A DNA stretch of 42,689 bases from Methylohalomonas sp964522485 (lineage in GTDB: Bacteria; Pseudomonadota; Gammaproteobacteria; Methylohalomonadales; Methylohalomonadaceae): NCBI GenBank assembly GCA_964522485.1, contig CAZFUS010000014.1, positions 1 to 42,689 of the forward strand. The letters are read 5' to 3'. The translations under genes were made by a program, and so were the position numbers. Of the stretch, positions 33,920 to 42,689 are shown piece after piece. Within the stretch, counting starts at the first letter, position 1. The number at the start of each line of letters is the position of its first letter. The notes beneath the pieces were generated by a model. That model did not search any database, was not told where the DNA came from, and worked only from the letters and a program-made list of their open reading frames with translations.

Positions 33920-34522
33920 CTAAGATGTCATACAGGCTGCAACCGGACTGAAACTCCGGCGATGAATTTCACACGCCCCTAATTTTTTAAGCGCCGTTAG
34001 ATGGTCTGTTGTAGCATAACCTTTATGCCGGGCAAATCCATAGCCCGGATATTGCTCATCGAAGCAGACCATTAATTTATCACGATAGACCTTGGCGATG
34101 ATTGATGCAGCGCTGATAGCGGGAATCAGAGAATCCCCTTTGATAATAGCCTCTACAGTACAAGTCAGTTTCGGACAATAAGCACCATCGACCAAGGCAT
34201 GTTGTGGCGCAGGATCCAAGGATAGTACAGCCCGTTCCATGGCCAATAAAGAAGCCTGAAGTATATTTAGCTGATCGATCTCCTCCGGTTGCGCACTGCC
34301 TATACCAACAGCCAACGCATTAGCTATGATGAGATTCGACAATTGTTCCCGGCGCCCGCTGCTAAGTTTCTTGGAATCAGTCAGACCCGCTATCCTGCAA
34401 TCATGACCGAGAACAACAGCACCTGCCACTACCGGCCCCGCCAGAGGACCTCGCCCTACCTCATCGACACCAGCCACCAGCAGCCCGCTGACTGGCTCAT
34501 GACAATCACTGATACCGATCAT
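33920..34522 (-). CDS. rnhB: Ribonuclease HII
   Basis: A 200-residue RNase HII, which removes ribonucleotides and RNA from RNA-DNA hybrids. Signature VAGVDEVGRGPLAGPVVAGA has the catalytic Asp20-Glu21. Further acidic residues are in ALVDGAYCPK and the C-terminal PAISAASIIAKVYRDKLM motif. Normal family length. The ATG overlaps the lpxB stop by four bases (ATGA). Confidence 0.95.
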   Translation of the reverse strand: MIGISDCHEPVSGLLVAGVDEVGRGPLAGPVVAGAVVLGHDCRIAGLTDSKKLSSGRREQLSNLIIANALAVGIGSAQPEEIDQLNILQASLLAMERAVLSLDPAPQHALVDGAYCPKLTCTVEAIIKGDSLIPAISAASIIAKVYRDKLMVCFDEQYPGYGFARHKGYATTDHLTALKKLGACEIHRRSFSPVAACMTS

Positions 34523-35655
34523 GTCTGTGCCATTTTTAAAACTGCAGCGGCAACACGATCATTCGCACCTAATTGCATATTTTTATGCAATCGCTCAAAT
34601 TCTGCCATCAATGACACTCTTGCAGACTGATCATCAATCCAGTGCATCAGTGACGGCGTAAGGACTTCTGCCCTGACATCACGCTGAAAGAATTCCGGCA
34701 CTAGTGTCGTGTTGGAAATTATATTCGGGAGGCTGATCCATTGGCTTTTAATGAGTTTCCTCAGAATATAATAGGTCAGTGGCACGACTTTATAAGCTAC
34801 AACCATGGGCTTCTTTAACAGCATAGCCTCCAGAGTAATAGTTCCTGAGGCCAGTAAAGCTGCATCACAAGCCTGCAGCACCTCCCGCGATCGACCCTGA
34901 TAGACAGATACAGGCAGTGTTGGTGCAATCCTGTTCAATTCCTCCAGAAAATAATGCTTTGCCTCATCTCTGAGCATATTCGTTACAAAATGCAGATCTG
35001 GATACTGGCTGTCACATAAGGAAGCCGTTTCTATAAACGGTTGCACGTGATGTTTTAACTCTGATGCACGGCTTCCCGGCATTAATGCAATAATGGTTTT
35101 ATTTGCGGGTAATTCCAGCTTTTCACGAGCCTGATATTTATCCACTCGCAGAGGAATCTGGTCGGCCAGTGGGTGACCAACATATTCCACATCAAGATCG
35201 AGTCCACTATAAAATTGCGCTTCAAAAGGAAATAACGTCAATAACTTGTCAGCGGCTCTCGCAACTTTTTTAACCCGGCCAGAACGCCACGCCCAAACAG
35301 AGGGACTGACATAGTGCATGGTACGTATCCCGGCATGCCGCAGCCCGGTTTCAAGTCCGAGATTAAATTCCGGAGCATCAATACCTATAAACACATCCGG
35401 CGGATGACGTAAGAAATACTGCTTCATCCTGTTACGTATCGAGGTCAATTCAAAATAACGTCCGAGAACCTCAACCAAACCCATAACTGCCAGTTGTTCC
35501 ATCGGAAAAATGGCATTTCCACCCGCCGCGACCAGTTGCGACCCCAAAATACCCTCGACCCTTAAGTCACAACCGTTTGCTCTCAAAAGTCTGACAAAAT
35601 CAGCGCCCAGCTGGTCTCCGGATGGCTCTCCTACCACAATACCGATTCTCAACAT
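34519..35655 (-). CDS. lpxB: Lipid-A-disaccharide synthase
   Basis: A 378-residue glycosyltransferase that joins UDP-2,3-diacylglucosamine and lipid X to form the lipid A disaccharide. The N-terminus IGIVVGEPSGDQLGADFVRLLR, VFIGIDAPEFNLGLE, HYVSPSVWAWRSGRVKKV, LMPGSRASELKHH and ASGTITLEAMLLKKPMVVAYK are the classic LpxB motifs. Length matches E. coli (382). It is between lpxA and rnhB, the normal order; 38 bases separate it from lpxA. Confidence 0.96.
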   Translation of the reverse strand: MLRIGIVVGEPSGDQLGADFVRLLRANGCDLRVEGILGSQLVAAGGNAIFPMEQLAVMGLVEVLGRYFELTSIRNRMKQYFLRHPPDVFIGIDAPEFNLGLETGLRHAGIRTMHYVSPSVWAWRSGRVKKVARAADKLLTLFPFEAQFYSGLDLDVEYVGHPLADQIPLRVDKYQAREKLELPANKTIIALMPGSRASELKHHVQPFIETASLCDSQYPDLHFVTNMLRDEAKHYFLEELNRIAPTLPVSVYQGRSREVLQACDAALLASGTITLEAMLLKKPMVVAYKVVPLTYYILRKLIKSQWISLPNIISNTTLVPEFFQRDVRAEVLTPSLMHWIDDQSARVSLMAEFERLHKNMQLGANDRVAAAVLKMAQT

Positions 35656-35693
35656 AGCTATGAGACCGCCTGTCAGTCAGCAAGAACATGTTT

Positions 35694-36467
35694 TTAGCGA
35701 ATGATGCCACGCTCTGATGTTTTTATAAAATTCAATAAATTAGCCAATTGATCAGACTGCTTTTCAGTGTCTGCAAGTTCATCAATCGCCTGATTCAGTA
35801 GCAGGCCCCGACGATAAAGCACTCGATAAGCCCGTCGCAGTTCCGTAATGGTAGCCTTATCAAAGCCGTGACGTTTAAGCCCCTCACTGTTAAGACCAAA
35901 AGGACGCGCTGTATTGCCCGCAGCTAGCAAATATGGAGGTATGTCCTTGACGACGACCGAGGAAATAGCTGTAAAACTATAGCTGCCTATGCGGCAAAAC
36001 TGATGCACACCTGTGAACCCCCCCAGCGTGACAAAATCTTCTACAACAACATGTCCCGCAAATGTGGTGTGGTTTGCAAACACATTATTGTTCCCTATCA
36101 TACAGTCATGTGCGATATGCACATAGGCCATAATCCAGTTATTGTCACCTATACGAGTAATGCCGCCGCCTTGTCTGGTGCCGCGATTAATACTGCAAAA
36201 TTCACGTATGCAATTATTTGCACCAATCTCCAGCACTGAATCAGCTTCACCTGAAAATTTTTTATCCTGCGGGTCATCTCCAATAGAACAAAATTGGTAA
36301 ATGTAATTGTTTGGGCCAATGCTGGTATTTCTGACTATCACGACATGCGCGCCAATAACGGTATCTCTACCGACATTGACATCCGGACCAATGATGGAAA
36401 ACGGGCCAATGCTGACGCCCTCATCAATATTTGCAGAGGCATCAACGACTGCTGTTGAATGTATCAA
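35694..36467 (-). CDS. lpxA: UDP-N-acetylglucosamine acyltransferase (TTG start)
   Basis: A 257-residue left-handed beta-helix acyltransferase that catalyses the first step of lipid A synthesis. Hexapeptide repeats begin near residue 4 (STAVVDASANIDEGVSIGPF). Catalytic His120 lies in YVHIAHDC, equivalent to His125 of E. coli LpxA. The C-terminal helical domain starts at GLKRHGFDKATITEL. The only start giving the family N-terminus is TTG at 36467, overlapping the fabZ stop as TTGA with AAGGA about nine bases upstream. A longer upstream start would read through fabZ out of family. Confidence 0.94.
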   Translation of the reverse strand: MIHSTAVVDASANIDEGVSIGPFSIIGPDVNVGRDTVIGAHVVIVRNTSIGPNNYIYQFCSIGDDPQDKKFSGEADSVLEIGANNCIREFCSINRGTRQGGGITRIGDNNWIMAYVHIAHDCMIGNNNVFANHTTFAGHVVVEDFVTLGGFTGVHQFCRIGSYSFTAISSVVVKDIPPYLLAAGNTARPFGLNSEGLKRHGFDKATITELRRAYRVLYRRGLLLNQAIDELADTEKQSDQLANLLNFIKTSERGIIR

Positions 36468-36913
36468 CTCACCGGATCCTTTTTGGTGGTCATCAGCCTG
36501 GCGGCAGCGGCGAGATCTCCATCCACTGTTGCTGTAACCTGAAAACACCAGATGCTCTGTCTTACCCGATCAAATTTAACGTCAATAACCAGTTGATCAC
36601 CTGGTTCTACTGGTCTTTTGAATCTTGCCTTATCTACACCTACCAGATAATACAGAGAATCATCAGCTTCAGTACGATTGTTACTGTAGCAGCCCAACAG
36701 GCCTGTCGCCTGAGCCATGGCCTCGATAATGAGCACTCCCGGCATAACAGGCCTATTGGGGAAGTGCCCCTGAAAATAAGGCTCGTTAATAGTGACATTC
36801 TTGATTGCTATGAGCGATTTGTCAGGCTCATATGCAATCACTTTATCTACCAACAAAAAAGGATAACGATGTGGCAGACACTTTTTTATCTTATTAATAT
36901 CTGGTAATTTCAT
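36464..36913 (-). CDS. fabZ: 3-hydroxyacyl-ACP dehydratase
   Basis: A 149-residue hot-dog-fold dehydratase of type II fatty-acid synthesis. Catalytic His50 is in FQGHFPNRPVMPG and Glu64 in VLIIEAMAQ, at almost the same positions as in Pseudomonas FabZ. The start ATG at 36913 has AGGAA seven bases upstream. The stop codon overlaps the lpxA TTG start. Its position between lpxD and lpxA reflects competition for the shared hydroxyacyl-ACP pool. Confidence 0.96.
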   Translation of the reverse strand: MKLPDINKIKKCLPHRYPFLLVDKVIAYEPDKSLIAIKNVTINEPYFQGHFPNRPVMPGVLIIEAMAQATGLLGCYSNNRTEADDSLYYLVGVDKARFKRPVEPGDQLVIDVKFDRVRQSIWCFQVTATVDGDLAAAARLMTTKKDPVS

Positions 36914-36947
36914 TCAGAATTCCTCATCGCCCATCCCAAACCTGAAT

Positions 36948-37970
36948 TCAACTATCCTTCTTTTGGCCAAGCGTTTCATAAATATTTTTCAAAGACTGGT
37001 CCAGTCGATGAAATCGCGCGACATTACGTCGCCAGGTTTTGTTATCTGTAACTGTGAGAGGTGATGAATAGACACCTGCCTGTGTGATGGAGTTGTTGAC
37101 TACTGTCATGCCCGTTATAATTACATCGTCAGCAATTTCCAAATGTCCTCCTATACCACAACCACCGCCTATCCGACAGCGTCTACCTATTCTTGCACTG
37201 CCTGCTATTCCAGTACAGCCGGCTATTGCGGTGTACTGGCCTATGTGAACGTTGTGTCCTATCTGTACCTGATTATCGATTTTGACTCCCGTCTCTATAA
37301 CAGTATCGCCCAATGCTCCACGATCTATGGTTGTATTCGCGCCGATTTCAACATCATCCGAAATAACAACATTGCCTATCTGTGGTATCTTTACCCAGCT
37401 TCCATCCGGTTTTTCGGCCAGTCCGAAACCATCAGCCCCAATAACAACGCCCGGATGAATTAGAACTCGACTGCCGATTTTGACATGATGCGCAATTGTC
37501 ACATCTGCGACGAGATGTGTATTCTGACCAATCTCCACATCTTCACTGATAATACAACCCGGACCTACATGAACGTTGGCAGCAATACAAGCACCAGCTT
37601 TTACAACACTTAGTGCATCAATAGTGGCGCTGGAATGTACCTGAGCGGAAGCATCAATCACCGCAGAATCATTAATACCCGGCGCAGGCTTCTTTTGCGG
37701 ATACAGTAATTGTGCAGTCAGTGCGTACCCAAGATAAGGATTATCCATCACCAGCGCCTGAACCGGACAGTCATCGAGATGGCCTGAAGATAAAATAACA
37801 GCGGAAGCCTTGGTTGATTTCAGTTGTCTTACATATCTGCGGTTCGAGAGGAAACTGATACAGCCTGAACTTGCATCCTCCAGCGGGGCGATAGCATGAA
37901 TGTAGCTGTCTGCCTCGCCGTGCAGTTCGGCACCGATATGGTCGGCGATATCGCCCAATTTACTCGCCAT
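36948..37970 (-). CDS. lpxD: UDP-3-O-(3-hydroxyacyl)glucosamine N-acyltransferase
   Basis: A 340-residue LpxD, the third acyl-transfer step of lipid A synthesis. The N-terminal uridine-binding domain (IADHIGAELHGEADSYIHAI, ISFLSNRRYVRQL) is followed by long hexapeptide-repeat beta-helix (about 105-310). The catalytic-histidine region is KIDNQVQIGHNVHIGQ. A C-terminal helix contains RNVARFHRLDQSLKNIY. Length matches E. coli (341). It is 14 bases after skp. Confidence 0.96.
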   Translation of the reverse strand: MASKLGDIADHIGAELHGEADSYIHAIAPLEDASSGCISFLSNRRYVRQLKSTKASAVILSSGHLDDCPVQALVMDNPYLGYALTAQLLYPQKKPAPGINDSAVIDASAQVHSSATIDALSVVKAGACIAANVHVGPGCIISEDVEIGQNTHLVADVTIAHHVKIGSRVLIHPGVVIGADGFGLAEKPDGSWVKIPQIGNVVISDDVEIGANTTIDRGALGDTVIETGVKIDNQVQIGHNVHIGQYTAIAGCTGIAGSARIGRRCRIGGGCGIGGHLEIADDVIITGMTVVNNSITQAGVYSSPLTVTDNKTWRRNVARFHRLDQSLKNIYETLGQKKDS

Positions 37971-37984
37971 TAGCTAACAGGTTA

Positions 37985-38512
37985 TTACTGACCGCCTCCT
38001 GATTGATGCTGCTTCTTAAGGTATTCAATTACCTGATCACTGATATCAACTTTTTTACTGGCGTAAATCACACCCTCGCCCAGCACGATATCGTAACCGA
38101 GATCTTTGGCCACTTTCTGGATCGCCTCCAATATCACCTTCTGTATCTGCCCGAATTCTTCATTGCGGCGGAAATTCAGATCATCGCGGAACTCATCCTG
38201 GCTACGTTGAAGATCGCGTTTCATCTGTACAATCTGACGTTCCAGATTGGCGCGTTCTGATTCACTCATGATCGCACCATCCTTGGCCAGGCGATCCTCA
38301 AGCGATTTGAGTTTTTTCTGTTCTTCAATGAGGCTGCGATCACGTGGCGCGAATTCATTCTGAATCTTGTCACGCGCAGCTTCTGCTTGCGGTGAATTCT
38401 CCAGAATACGTACAGCATTTACCGCACCAATTTTCACCTCCTGTGCCTGCGCTGCAGACAACATGAATAACAGTGAAAACAACAGTAAATTGAAAGGGAT
38501 TATTTTGTTCAA
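37985..38512 (-). CDS. skp: Periplasmic chaperone Skp/OmpH (TTG start)
   Basis: A 175-residue Skp-family chaperone for outer-membrane proteins. The signal peptide (about 1-23) ends AAQAQ, followed by the conserved VKIGAVNAVRILENSPQ strand, a long charged coiled-coil tentacle (about 50-130), and GYDIVLGEGVIYASKKVDIS at the base. The start is TTG at 38512 with GGAG seven bases upstream; no ATG gives a complete signal peptide. It lies 17 bases after bamA. Confidence 0.94.
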   Translation of the reverse strand: MNKIIPFNLLLFSLLFMLSAAQAQEVKIGAVNAVRILENSPQAEAARDKIQNEFAPRDRSLIEEQKKLKSLEDRLAKDGAIMSESERANLERQIVQMKRDLQRSQDEFRDDLNFRRNEEFGQIQKVILEAIQKVAKDLGYDIVLGEGVIYASKKVDISDQVIEYLKKQHQSGGGQ

Positions 38513-38529
38513 GGGACAACTCCAAATAA

Positions 38530-40851
38530 TTAAAACGATGTACCAAAAGTGAACTGAAACGGTTGAGTATCATCGCCGCTTTTACTGCCGATTGGTGCGG
38601 CGATACTGACACTGACCACACCGAAAGGCGAAATCCAGATGCCACTCAGACCGGCCGAATAGCGCAATTCTCCCAGGTCCACATCCTCGCCGGAACCATA
38701 GACATTACCGGCATCGAAGAAGCCTGATACACGAACTGCTTCCAGATCCTGCAGGAAAGGTACCGGCAAAATCACTTCTGCCGAGGCAACAAGCTTCAGA
38801 TTACCGCCTAACGGTCTGGGCCCGCGAATGTTACCTGGCAATGGCGTATCTCTGGGACCGAGTGTATTTTCCTCGTAACCGCGCACTGTACGTGGGCCAC
38901 CGGCATAGAAATTCTCGAAGAACGGCAGATCTTCTGTAGAACCGTAGCCATCACCGTAACCCACCTCACCCCCGAGAGACAGAATATAATCCTCGACCAG
39001 TGGGAAAAACCACTGAGTCTTGTAATCAACCTTGTAAAATTCCAGGGAATCGCCCAGAAACGGCAGGGCGACCTCGGCGCGGATTCTTTGCAGCGTTCCG
39101 GAGTCGGGCAAGATGGCCTTATTGCGGGAATCATAGGTAAAGCTGGTTCCCAATCGAAAAATATCGAACTGGCCACCATTTAGATCGATGAAATCAATCA
39201 CTTCCTGCGAGGCAAAAAGCGGATTTGCCTCAATATCGGTATTCTCGTAATCGAGGCTGAAGTTCAGAAAATTGAATTCGCTGATAGGAACACCGAAATT
39301 CACACCACCGCCCCAGATAGTCGAGTCGAACTGAGTAATATTGGCTTCAAAGGCATCCGTTTCCTGATAAAAGGCATTGAAACCACGGCTGATGCCATCG
39401 ATGGTATAGTAAGGATTATTATAGCCGAGGCCAAAGCGACGGTTAACGTCACTGTTATTGAATGAAAAAGATACGCTCTTGCCGCTGCCCAGAAAGTTGT
39501 CCTGCGTAATGCTGGTCTGAAAAATCAGGCCCTGATTCTGCGAAAAACCAATGCCAGCGAGCAAATTTCCGGATGGCATCTCCTCAACTGAATAATCAAC
39601 ATCGACCTGATCGGTCGTGCCCGGGACAGCAGGTGTTTCAACGTTGACTGTTCGAAAATAGCCGAGCCTTTGCAGTCTGACTTTACCCCGTTCAACTTTC
39701 TTGGTTGAAACCCAGGCACCTTCCTGCTGGCGCATTTCCCGCCGCAGTACTTCATCACGGGTTTTGCTGTTGCCCGAGAAATTGATGCGGCGTACATAAA
39801 CCCGCTTACCCGGATCAACAAAGAACGTCAAATCAACCGTTTTGTTCTCGTTGTCAATATCAGGAATGGCATTCACATTTGCAAAAGCATAACCGATGTC
39901 GCCCAGTGCATCGGACAGATTCGTGCTGCTTTCCGTGACCTGCTTGCGTGAAAAAATATCATTCTGGTACACCTCTATTTGCTGCACCAGTTCTTCTTTC
40001 GGCAGGATCAGTTCACCTGCCAGTTTGATCTGATCGATTGTGAACTGTTCACCTTCAGTAACGTTAATCGTGATGTAGATATCCTTCTTATCGGGAGTGA
40101 TGGAGACCTGGGTGGAATCGACGTTGAAATTTACATAACCCCGATCCAGATAGTAGGAACGCAGGCTCTCGAGATCCGCTCCCAGTTTCTGACGTGAGTA
40201 CTGATCCGACTTGGTAAAAAACGAAAACAGCGTCGGCGTAGTCAGCTCAAATTCATCGAGCAAATCATCGGTATCATAGGAGTCATTCCCGACAATATTG
40301 ATATCCTTGATACGGGCGGTTTTTCCTTCGGAAATATCAATCGAAATACCGATCCGATTGTTATCAAGTTCTTCGACTGCAGTGTTGATTTTGACCGCAT
40401 ATTTACCAAGCGAAAAATACTGCCGGCGCAGTTCCTGTTCGACCTTGTCCAGCAACGACTGATCGAAAACCCGCCCTTCGGCGAAGCCGACCTGGCGCAG
40501 GCCGCTCATCAGATCCTCGGTCTCTATAGACTGATTGCCGGTTACAGTGATATTGCCAATGGCTGGCCGCTCTTTGAGTATGACAACCAGTACATTACCA
40601 TCGCGTTCCAGACGCACATCATTAAAAAACCCCGTCTGAAACAGTGACCTGACAGCCTCACCCGACAGGGAATCATCAAAGCGGTCACCGACCGCCACCG
40701 GCAGATAATTAAAAACCGTTCCCGGAGAGATTCGTTCCAGGCCCTCTACGCGAATATCTTCAATAACGAATTCTTCCGCCGCCTGGGCATTGATCTGCAA
40801 CATGAAAAGGAAAAACAGTAGCTGTAATACTTGCTTGATGTGAGTCTGCAT
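38530..40851 (-). CDS. bamA: Outer-membrane protein assembly factor BamA
   Basis: A 773-residue BamA. The signal peptide (about 1-24, cleaved near AQAAEEF) is followed by five POTRA domains (about 25-420, starting FVIEDIRVEGLERISPGTVF). The C-terminal 16-strand Omp85 barrel contains the L6 lock motif VRGY near residue 655 in GGPRTVRGYEENTLGP. The last residue is Phe in FTFGTSF, as required for outer-membrane proteins. Somewhat shorter than E. coli (810). It lies between rseP and skp, 34 bases after rseP. No strong ribosome site was found before the ATG. Confidence 0.96.
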   Translation of the reverse strand: MQTHIKQVLQLLFFLFMLQINAQAAEEFVIEDIRVEGLERISPGTVFNYLPVAVGDRFDDSLSGEAVRSLFQTGFFNDVRLERDGNVLVVILKERPAIGNITVTGNQSIETEDLMSGLRQVGFAEGRVFDQSLLDKVEQELRRQYFSLGKYAVKINTAVEELDNNRIGISIDISEGKTARIKDINIVGNDSYDTDDLLDEFELTTPTLFSFFTKSDQYSRQKLGADLESLRSYYLDRGYVNFNVDSTQVSITPDKKDIYITINVTEGEQFTIDQIKLAGELILPKEELVQQIEVYQNDIFSRKQVTESSTNLSDALGDIGYAFANVNAIPDIDNENKTVDLTFFVDPGKRVYVRRINFSGNSKTRDEVLRREMRQQEGAWVSTKKVERGKVRLQRLGYFRTVNVETPAVPGTTDQVDVDYSVEEMPSGNLLAGIGFSQNQGLIFQTSITQDNFLGSGKSVSFSFNNSDVNRRFGLGYNNPYYTIDGISRGFNAFYQETDAFEANITQFDSTIWGGGVNFGVPISEFNFLNFSLDYENTDIEANPLFASQEVIDFIDLNGGQFDIFRLGTSFTYDSRNKAILPDSGTLQRIRAEVALPFLGDSLEFYKVDYKTQWFFPLVEDYILSLGGEVGYGDGYGSTEDLPFFENFYAGGPRTVRGYEENTLGPRDTPLPGNIRGPRPLGGNLKLVASAEVILPVPFLQDLEAVRVSGFFDAGNVYGSGEDVDLGELRYSAGLSGIWISPFGVVSVSIAAPIGSKSGDDTQPFQFTFGTSF

Positions 40852-40885
40852 AACGTTTTTTATAATTTGTTTTTAGGTCTGTGCA

Positions 40886-42253
40886 CTAGCCGAGAAGGCG
40901 GACAATATCGTTATAAATAACAACTGACATTAAACCCAGCAGGAGAGCGAGACCGATTTGCTGGCCTACCGCCTGAACCGGTTCCGATACGGGGCTGCCT
41001 TTTACAAATTCAATAAGGTAATACATTAAGTGTCCACCATCCAGCAGAGGGACCGGCAACAGATTCAGAATGCCGAGACTGACACTGACTATTGCCAGAA
41101 AGCCGAGAAATGCGGCGAAACCGACAGCGGCGGAATAGCCGGCATATTGAGCAATACTGATCGGACCACTGAGATTTTTAATCGATGCATCGCCAGTAAT
41201 TATCTTGCCCAACACGCGCAGGGTCAGAAGCGACATATCGCCGGTACGTACCACTCCTTTAATGAAAGCCGTCAGCGGACCATAGCGTTCCACGCCTTGC
41301 AGTTCGGGTGGCAATGTAGGCTCTGTATCCACCGCTGCACCGATTTGCCCAACCCGTTCGCCTTCGTCATTTTCGATCGAAGCAGGCGTCAATTGCAGCG
41401 TCATGGAACGACCGTCGCGCAACACCTCCAGCTCGATTGTTTTTCCCGGATGATTGCGGACACGTTCGACCATCGCAAACCAGTCTTCAATCGGTTCACC
41501 ATTGATCGCCGTGATATGGTCTCCGGAACGCAATCCCGCCTGTGCGGCCGGACTGTCTGGCACAATCCGGGCGATGATCGCCGGCAGGTCAGGCCGCCGC
41601 GGTGTCAGTCCAAGCTGGTCCAGCAAGGCACCTCCGGCAACATCATCAATACTTATCGAGGCCAGGTCGAGTTCACGTTCACGGCTGTCGCCGGCCGCTG
41701 TCCGGACCGTCACCATTATGTGCTCACCTTCTACCACTCCGGTCACTATAGTCTCGGCAACGGCAGACCACGTCCGCGTTTCATGCTGATCCACCGCAAC
41801 GATCTCATCGCCCGCTTCAAAACCCGAGGCCTCTGCAATCGAGGCCGGCTCAACGGTTTCAACGATCGGTTTCAGGCCGGTCAGTCCGGCCATATACATC
41901 AGCCAGTAGGCGAACACGGCAAAAATGAAATTGAACAATGGGCCGGCCAGCACGATGGCAAAACGCTGACCGAGCGGCTTACGGTTGAATGCGCGCTCAA
42001 CCTCCGCGGCAGGCACCTCACCTTCGCGTTCGTCCAGCATCTTCACATAACCGCCCAACGGTACCGCGGCGATGACAAATTCCGTCTGATCAGCGCCGAA
42101 ACGCCGGCGCCACAGCGCCCGGCCGAAGCCAATGGAAAAGCGCAGAATCTTCACATTACAGCGGCGCGCCACCCAGAAATGGCCGAACTCATGAAATGTC
42201 ACCAGGACACCAATGGCAACGATAAAGGCCAGGATTTGCTGCAGTACGTCCAT
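40886..42253 (-). CDS. rseP: Site-2 intramembrane protease RseP
   Basis: A 455-residue inner-membrane zinc metalloprotease that cleaves anti-sigma factor RseA and signal-peptide remnants. The zinc motif HEFGH is at 21-25 in TM1. Two PDZ domains follow (around EASGFEAGDEIVAVDQHETR and SPAAQAGLRSGDHITAINGE). The third zinc ligand lies in NLLPVPLLDGGHLMYY near residue 400. Length matches E. coli (450). The ATG shares one base with the dxr stop (TGATG). Confidence 0.96.
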   Translation of the reverse strand: MDVLQQILAFIVAIGVLVTFHEFGHFWVARRCNVKILRFSIGFGRALWRRRFGADQTEFVIAAVPLGGYVKMLDEREGEVPAAEVERAFNRKPLGQRFAIVLAGPLFNFIFAVFAYWLMYMAGLTGLKPIVETVEPASIAEASGFEAGDEIVAVDQHETRTWSAVAETIVTGVVEGEHIMVTVRTAAGDSRERELDLASISIDDVAGGALLDQLGLTPRRPDLPAIIARIVPDSPAAQAGLRSGDHITAINGEPIEDWFAMVERVRNHPGKTIELEVLRDGRSMTLQLTPASIENDEGERVGQIGAAVDTEPTLPPELQGVERYGPLTAFIKGVVRTGDMSLLTLRVLGKIITGDASIKNLSGPISIAQYAGYSAAVGFAAFLGFLAIVSVSLGILNLLPVPLLDGGHLMYYLIEFVKGSPVSEPVQAVGQQIGLALLLGLMSVVIYNDIVRLLG

Positions 42254-42689
42254 CAGGCAGCCTGCCTGCGGATATAGTCGTGGGCCTGGGCACGGGCGTT
42301 GCGATCAGCAGCCAGGACAGTGTCCAGATCGGCTGCAGGCTCGATGCGGCTGTCTGCGAGAGTTGCCTCGACAACACGGGCAATGTCGGTAAAGCGTATG
42401 CGGCCGGCCAGAAACTCGGCCACCGCAATTTCATTGGCGGCATTCAATACTGCTGTTGCCGTACCAGCAGTGCGCATGGCTGCGGCCGCCAGACGCAGAC
42501 AGGGAAAACGATTGCTATCCGGTGGCTCGAAATCCAGCCGCGCCACACTGAACAGATCCAGCGGTTCGACCCCGGCCTCCATACGCTCCGGCCAGGCAAG
42601 TGCATGGGCGATGGGTGTGCGCATATCGGGATGTCCCAGCTCGGCCAGTACAGTACCATCGCAATACTGCACGAGAGAATGAATGACAC
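42253..42689 (-). CDS. dxr: 1-deoxy-D-xylulose 5-phosphate reductoisomerase (C-terminal part)
   Basis: Partial: the 5' part lies beyond the right edge. The visible 145 codons are the C-terminal third of DXR of the MEP isoprenoid pathway. They read into VIHSLVQYCDGTVLAELGHPDMR (the substrate-loop/NADPH-proximal segment, equivalent to VIHSMVRYQDGSVLAQLG in E. coli), then TAVLNAANEIAVAEFL, and end with the helical C-terminal domain. The frame is open to the edge of the window. Adjacent to rseP as in Pseudomonas. Confidence 0.95.
   Translation of the reverse strand, partial: VIHSLVQYCDGTVLAELGHPDMRTPIAHALAWPERMEAGVEPLDLFSVARLDFEPPDSNRFPCLRLAAAAMRTAGTATAVLNAANEIAVAEFLAGRIRFTDIARVVEATLADSRIEPAADLDTVLAADRNARAQAHDYIRRQAA

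Noticed and set aside
41030..42277. 415-codon plus-strand frame opposite rseP
   Set aside because: RseP on the minus strand has all catalytic motifs. The antisense product is His/Arg/Gln-rich without recognisable domains.

Overview
The window looks like a chromosomal segment of a free-living, non-enteric gammaproteobacterium. The right-hand third (about 28.0-42.7 kb, all minus strand) carries the classic envelope/lipid A block. Read 5'->3' on the minus strand it is dxr (partial), rseP, bamA, skp, lpxD, fabZ, lpxA, lpxB, rnhB, dnaE, accA, tilS. This is the arrangement known from Pseudomonas-like gammaproteobacteria, with dxr directly abutting rseP. I see no transposase, integrase, phage gene, tRNA, rRNA or CRISPR array. 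No gap between genes exceeds about 200 bases.

Left part (1-9.9 kb). A heptanucleotide tandem repeat opens the window. Next come a cytochrome b561-type protein, an unrecognised four-helix membrane protein and a NarL-type two-component pair, all minus strand. Divergent from that pair is a six-gene plus-strand operon: DUF3450 protein, TtpC-like ExbB, ExbB, ExbD, TonB and a TPR protein. This is the TonB2/TtpC energy-transduction arrangement known from Vibrio and Shewanella. The divergent spacer holds a cluster of TATCA/TGATA palindromes. A minus-strand receiver-Ser/Thr-kinase fusion overlaps the end of the TPR gene tail to tail.

Middle (10-24.5 kb). A minus-strand tripartite RND efflux operon (outer-membrane factor, periplasmic adaptor, CzcA-like pump) is preceded by a double-PepSY protein. 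Then follow a TraB/GumN-family protein, a DUF1244 protein divergent from a type II NADH dehydrogenase, an SRPBCC protein, a sigma-54 two-component pair and a two-gene ABC-2 exporter.

Candidate new system (24.6-27.2 kb). A plus-strand, AT-richer run encodes an L,D-transpeptidase, a MotA/TolQ/ExbB-like proton channel subunit, and a protein with an ExbD/MotB-like membrane anchor joined to a YfaP/DUF2135-like beta domain. The last gene is a two-helix membrane protein I do not recognise. It resembles a proton-motive-force-driven envelope machine but matches none of Tol, Exb, Mot or Zorya in composition. It is my main candidate for something undescribed. The window also holds two unrecognised proteins (690-1256 and 27260-28015).

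By eye, base composition changes along the window. Most of 1-24.5 kb is GC-rich, while 24.6-27.2 kb and 29.4-38.5 kb are clearly more AT-rich, even though the latter is housekeeping.
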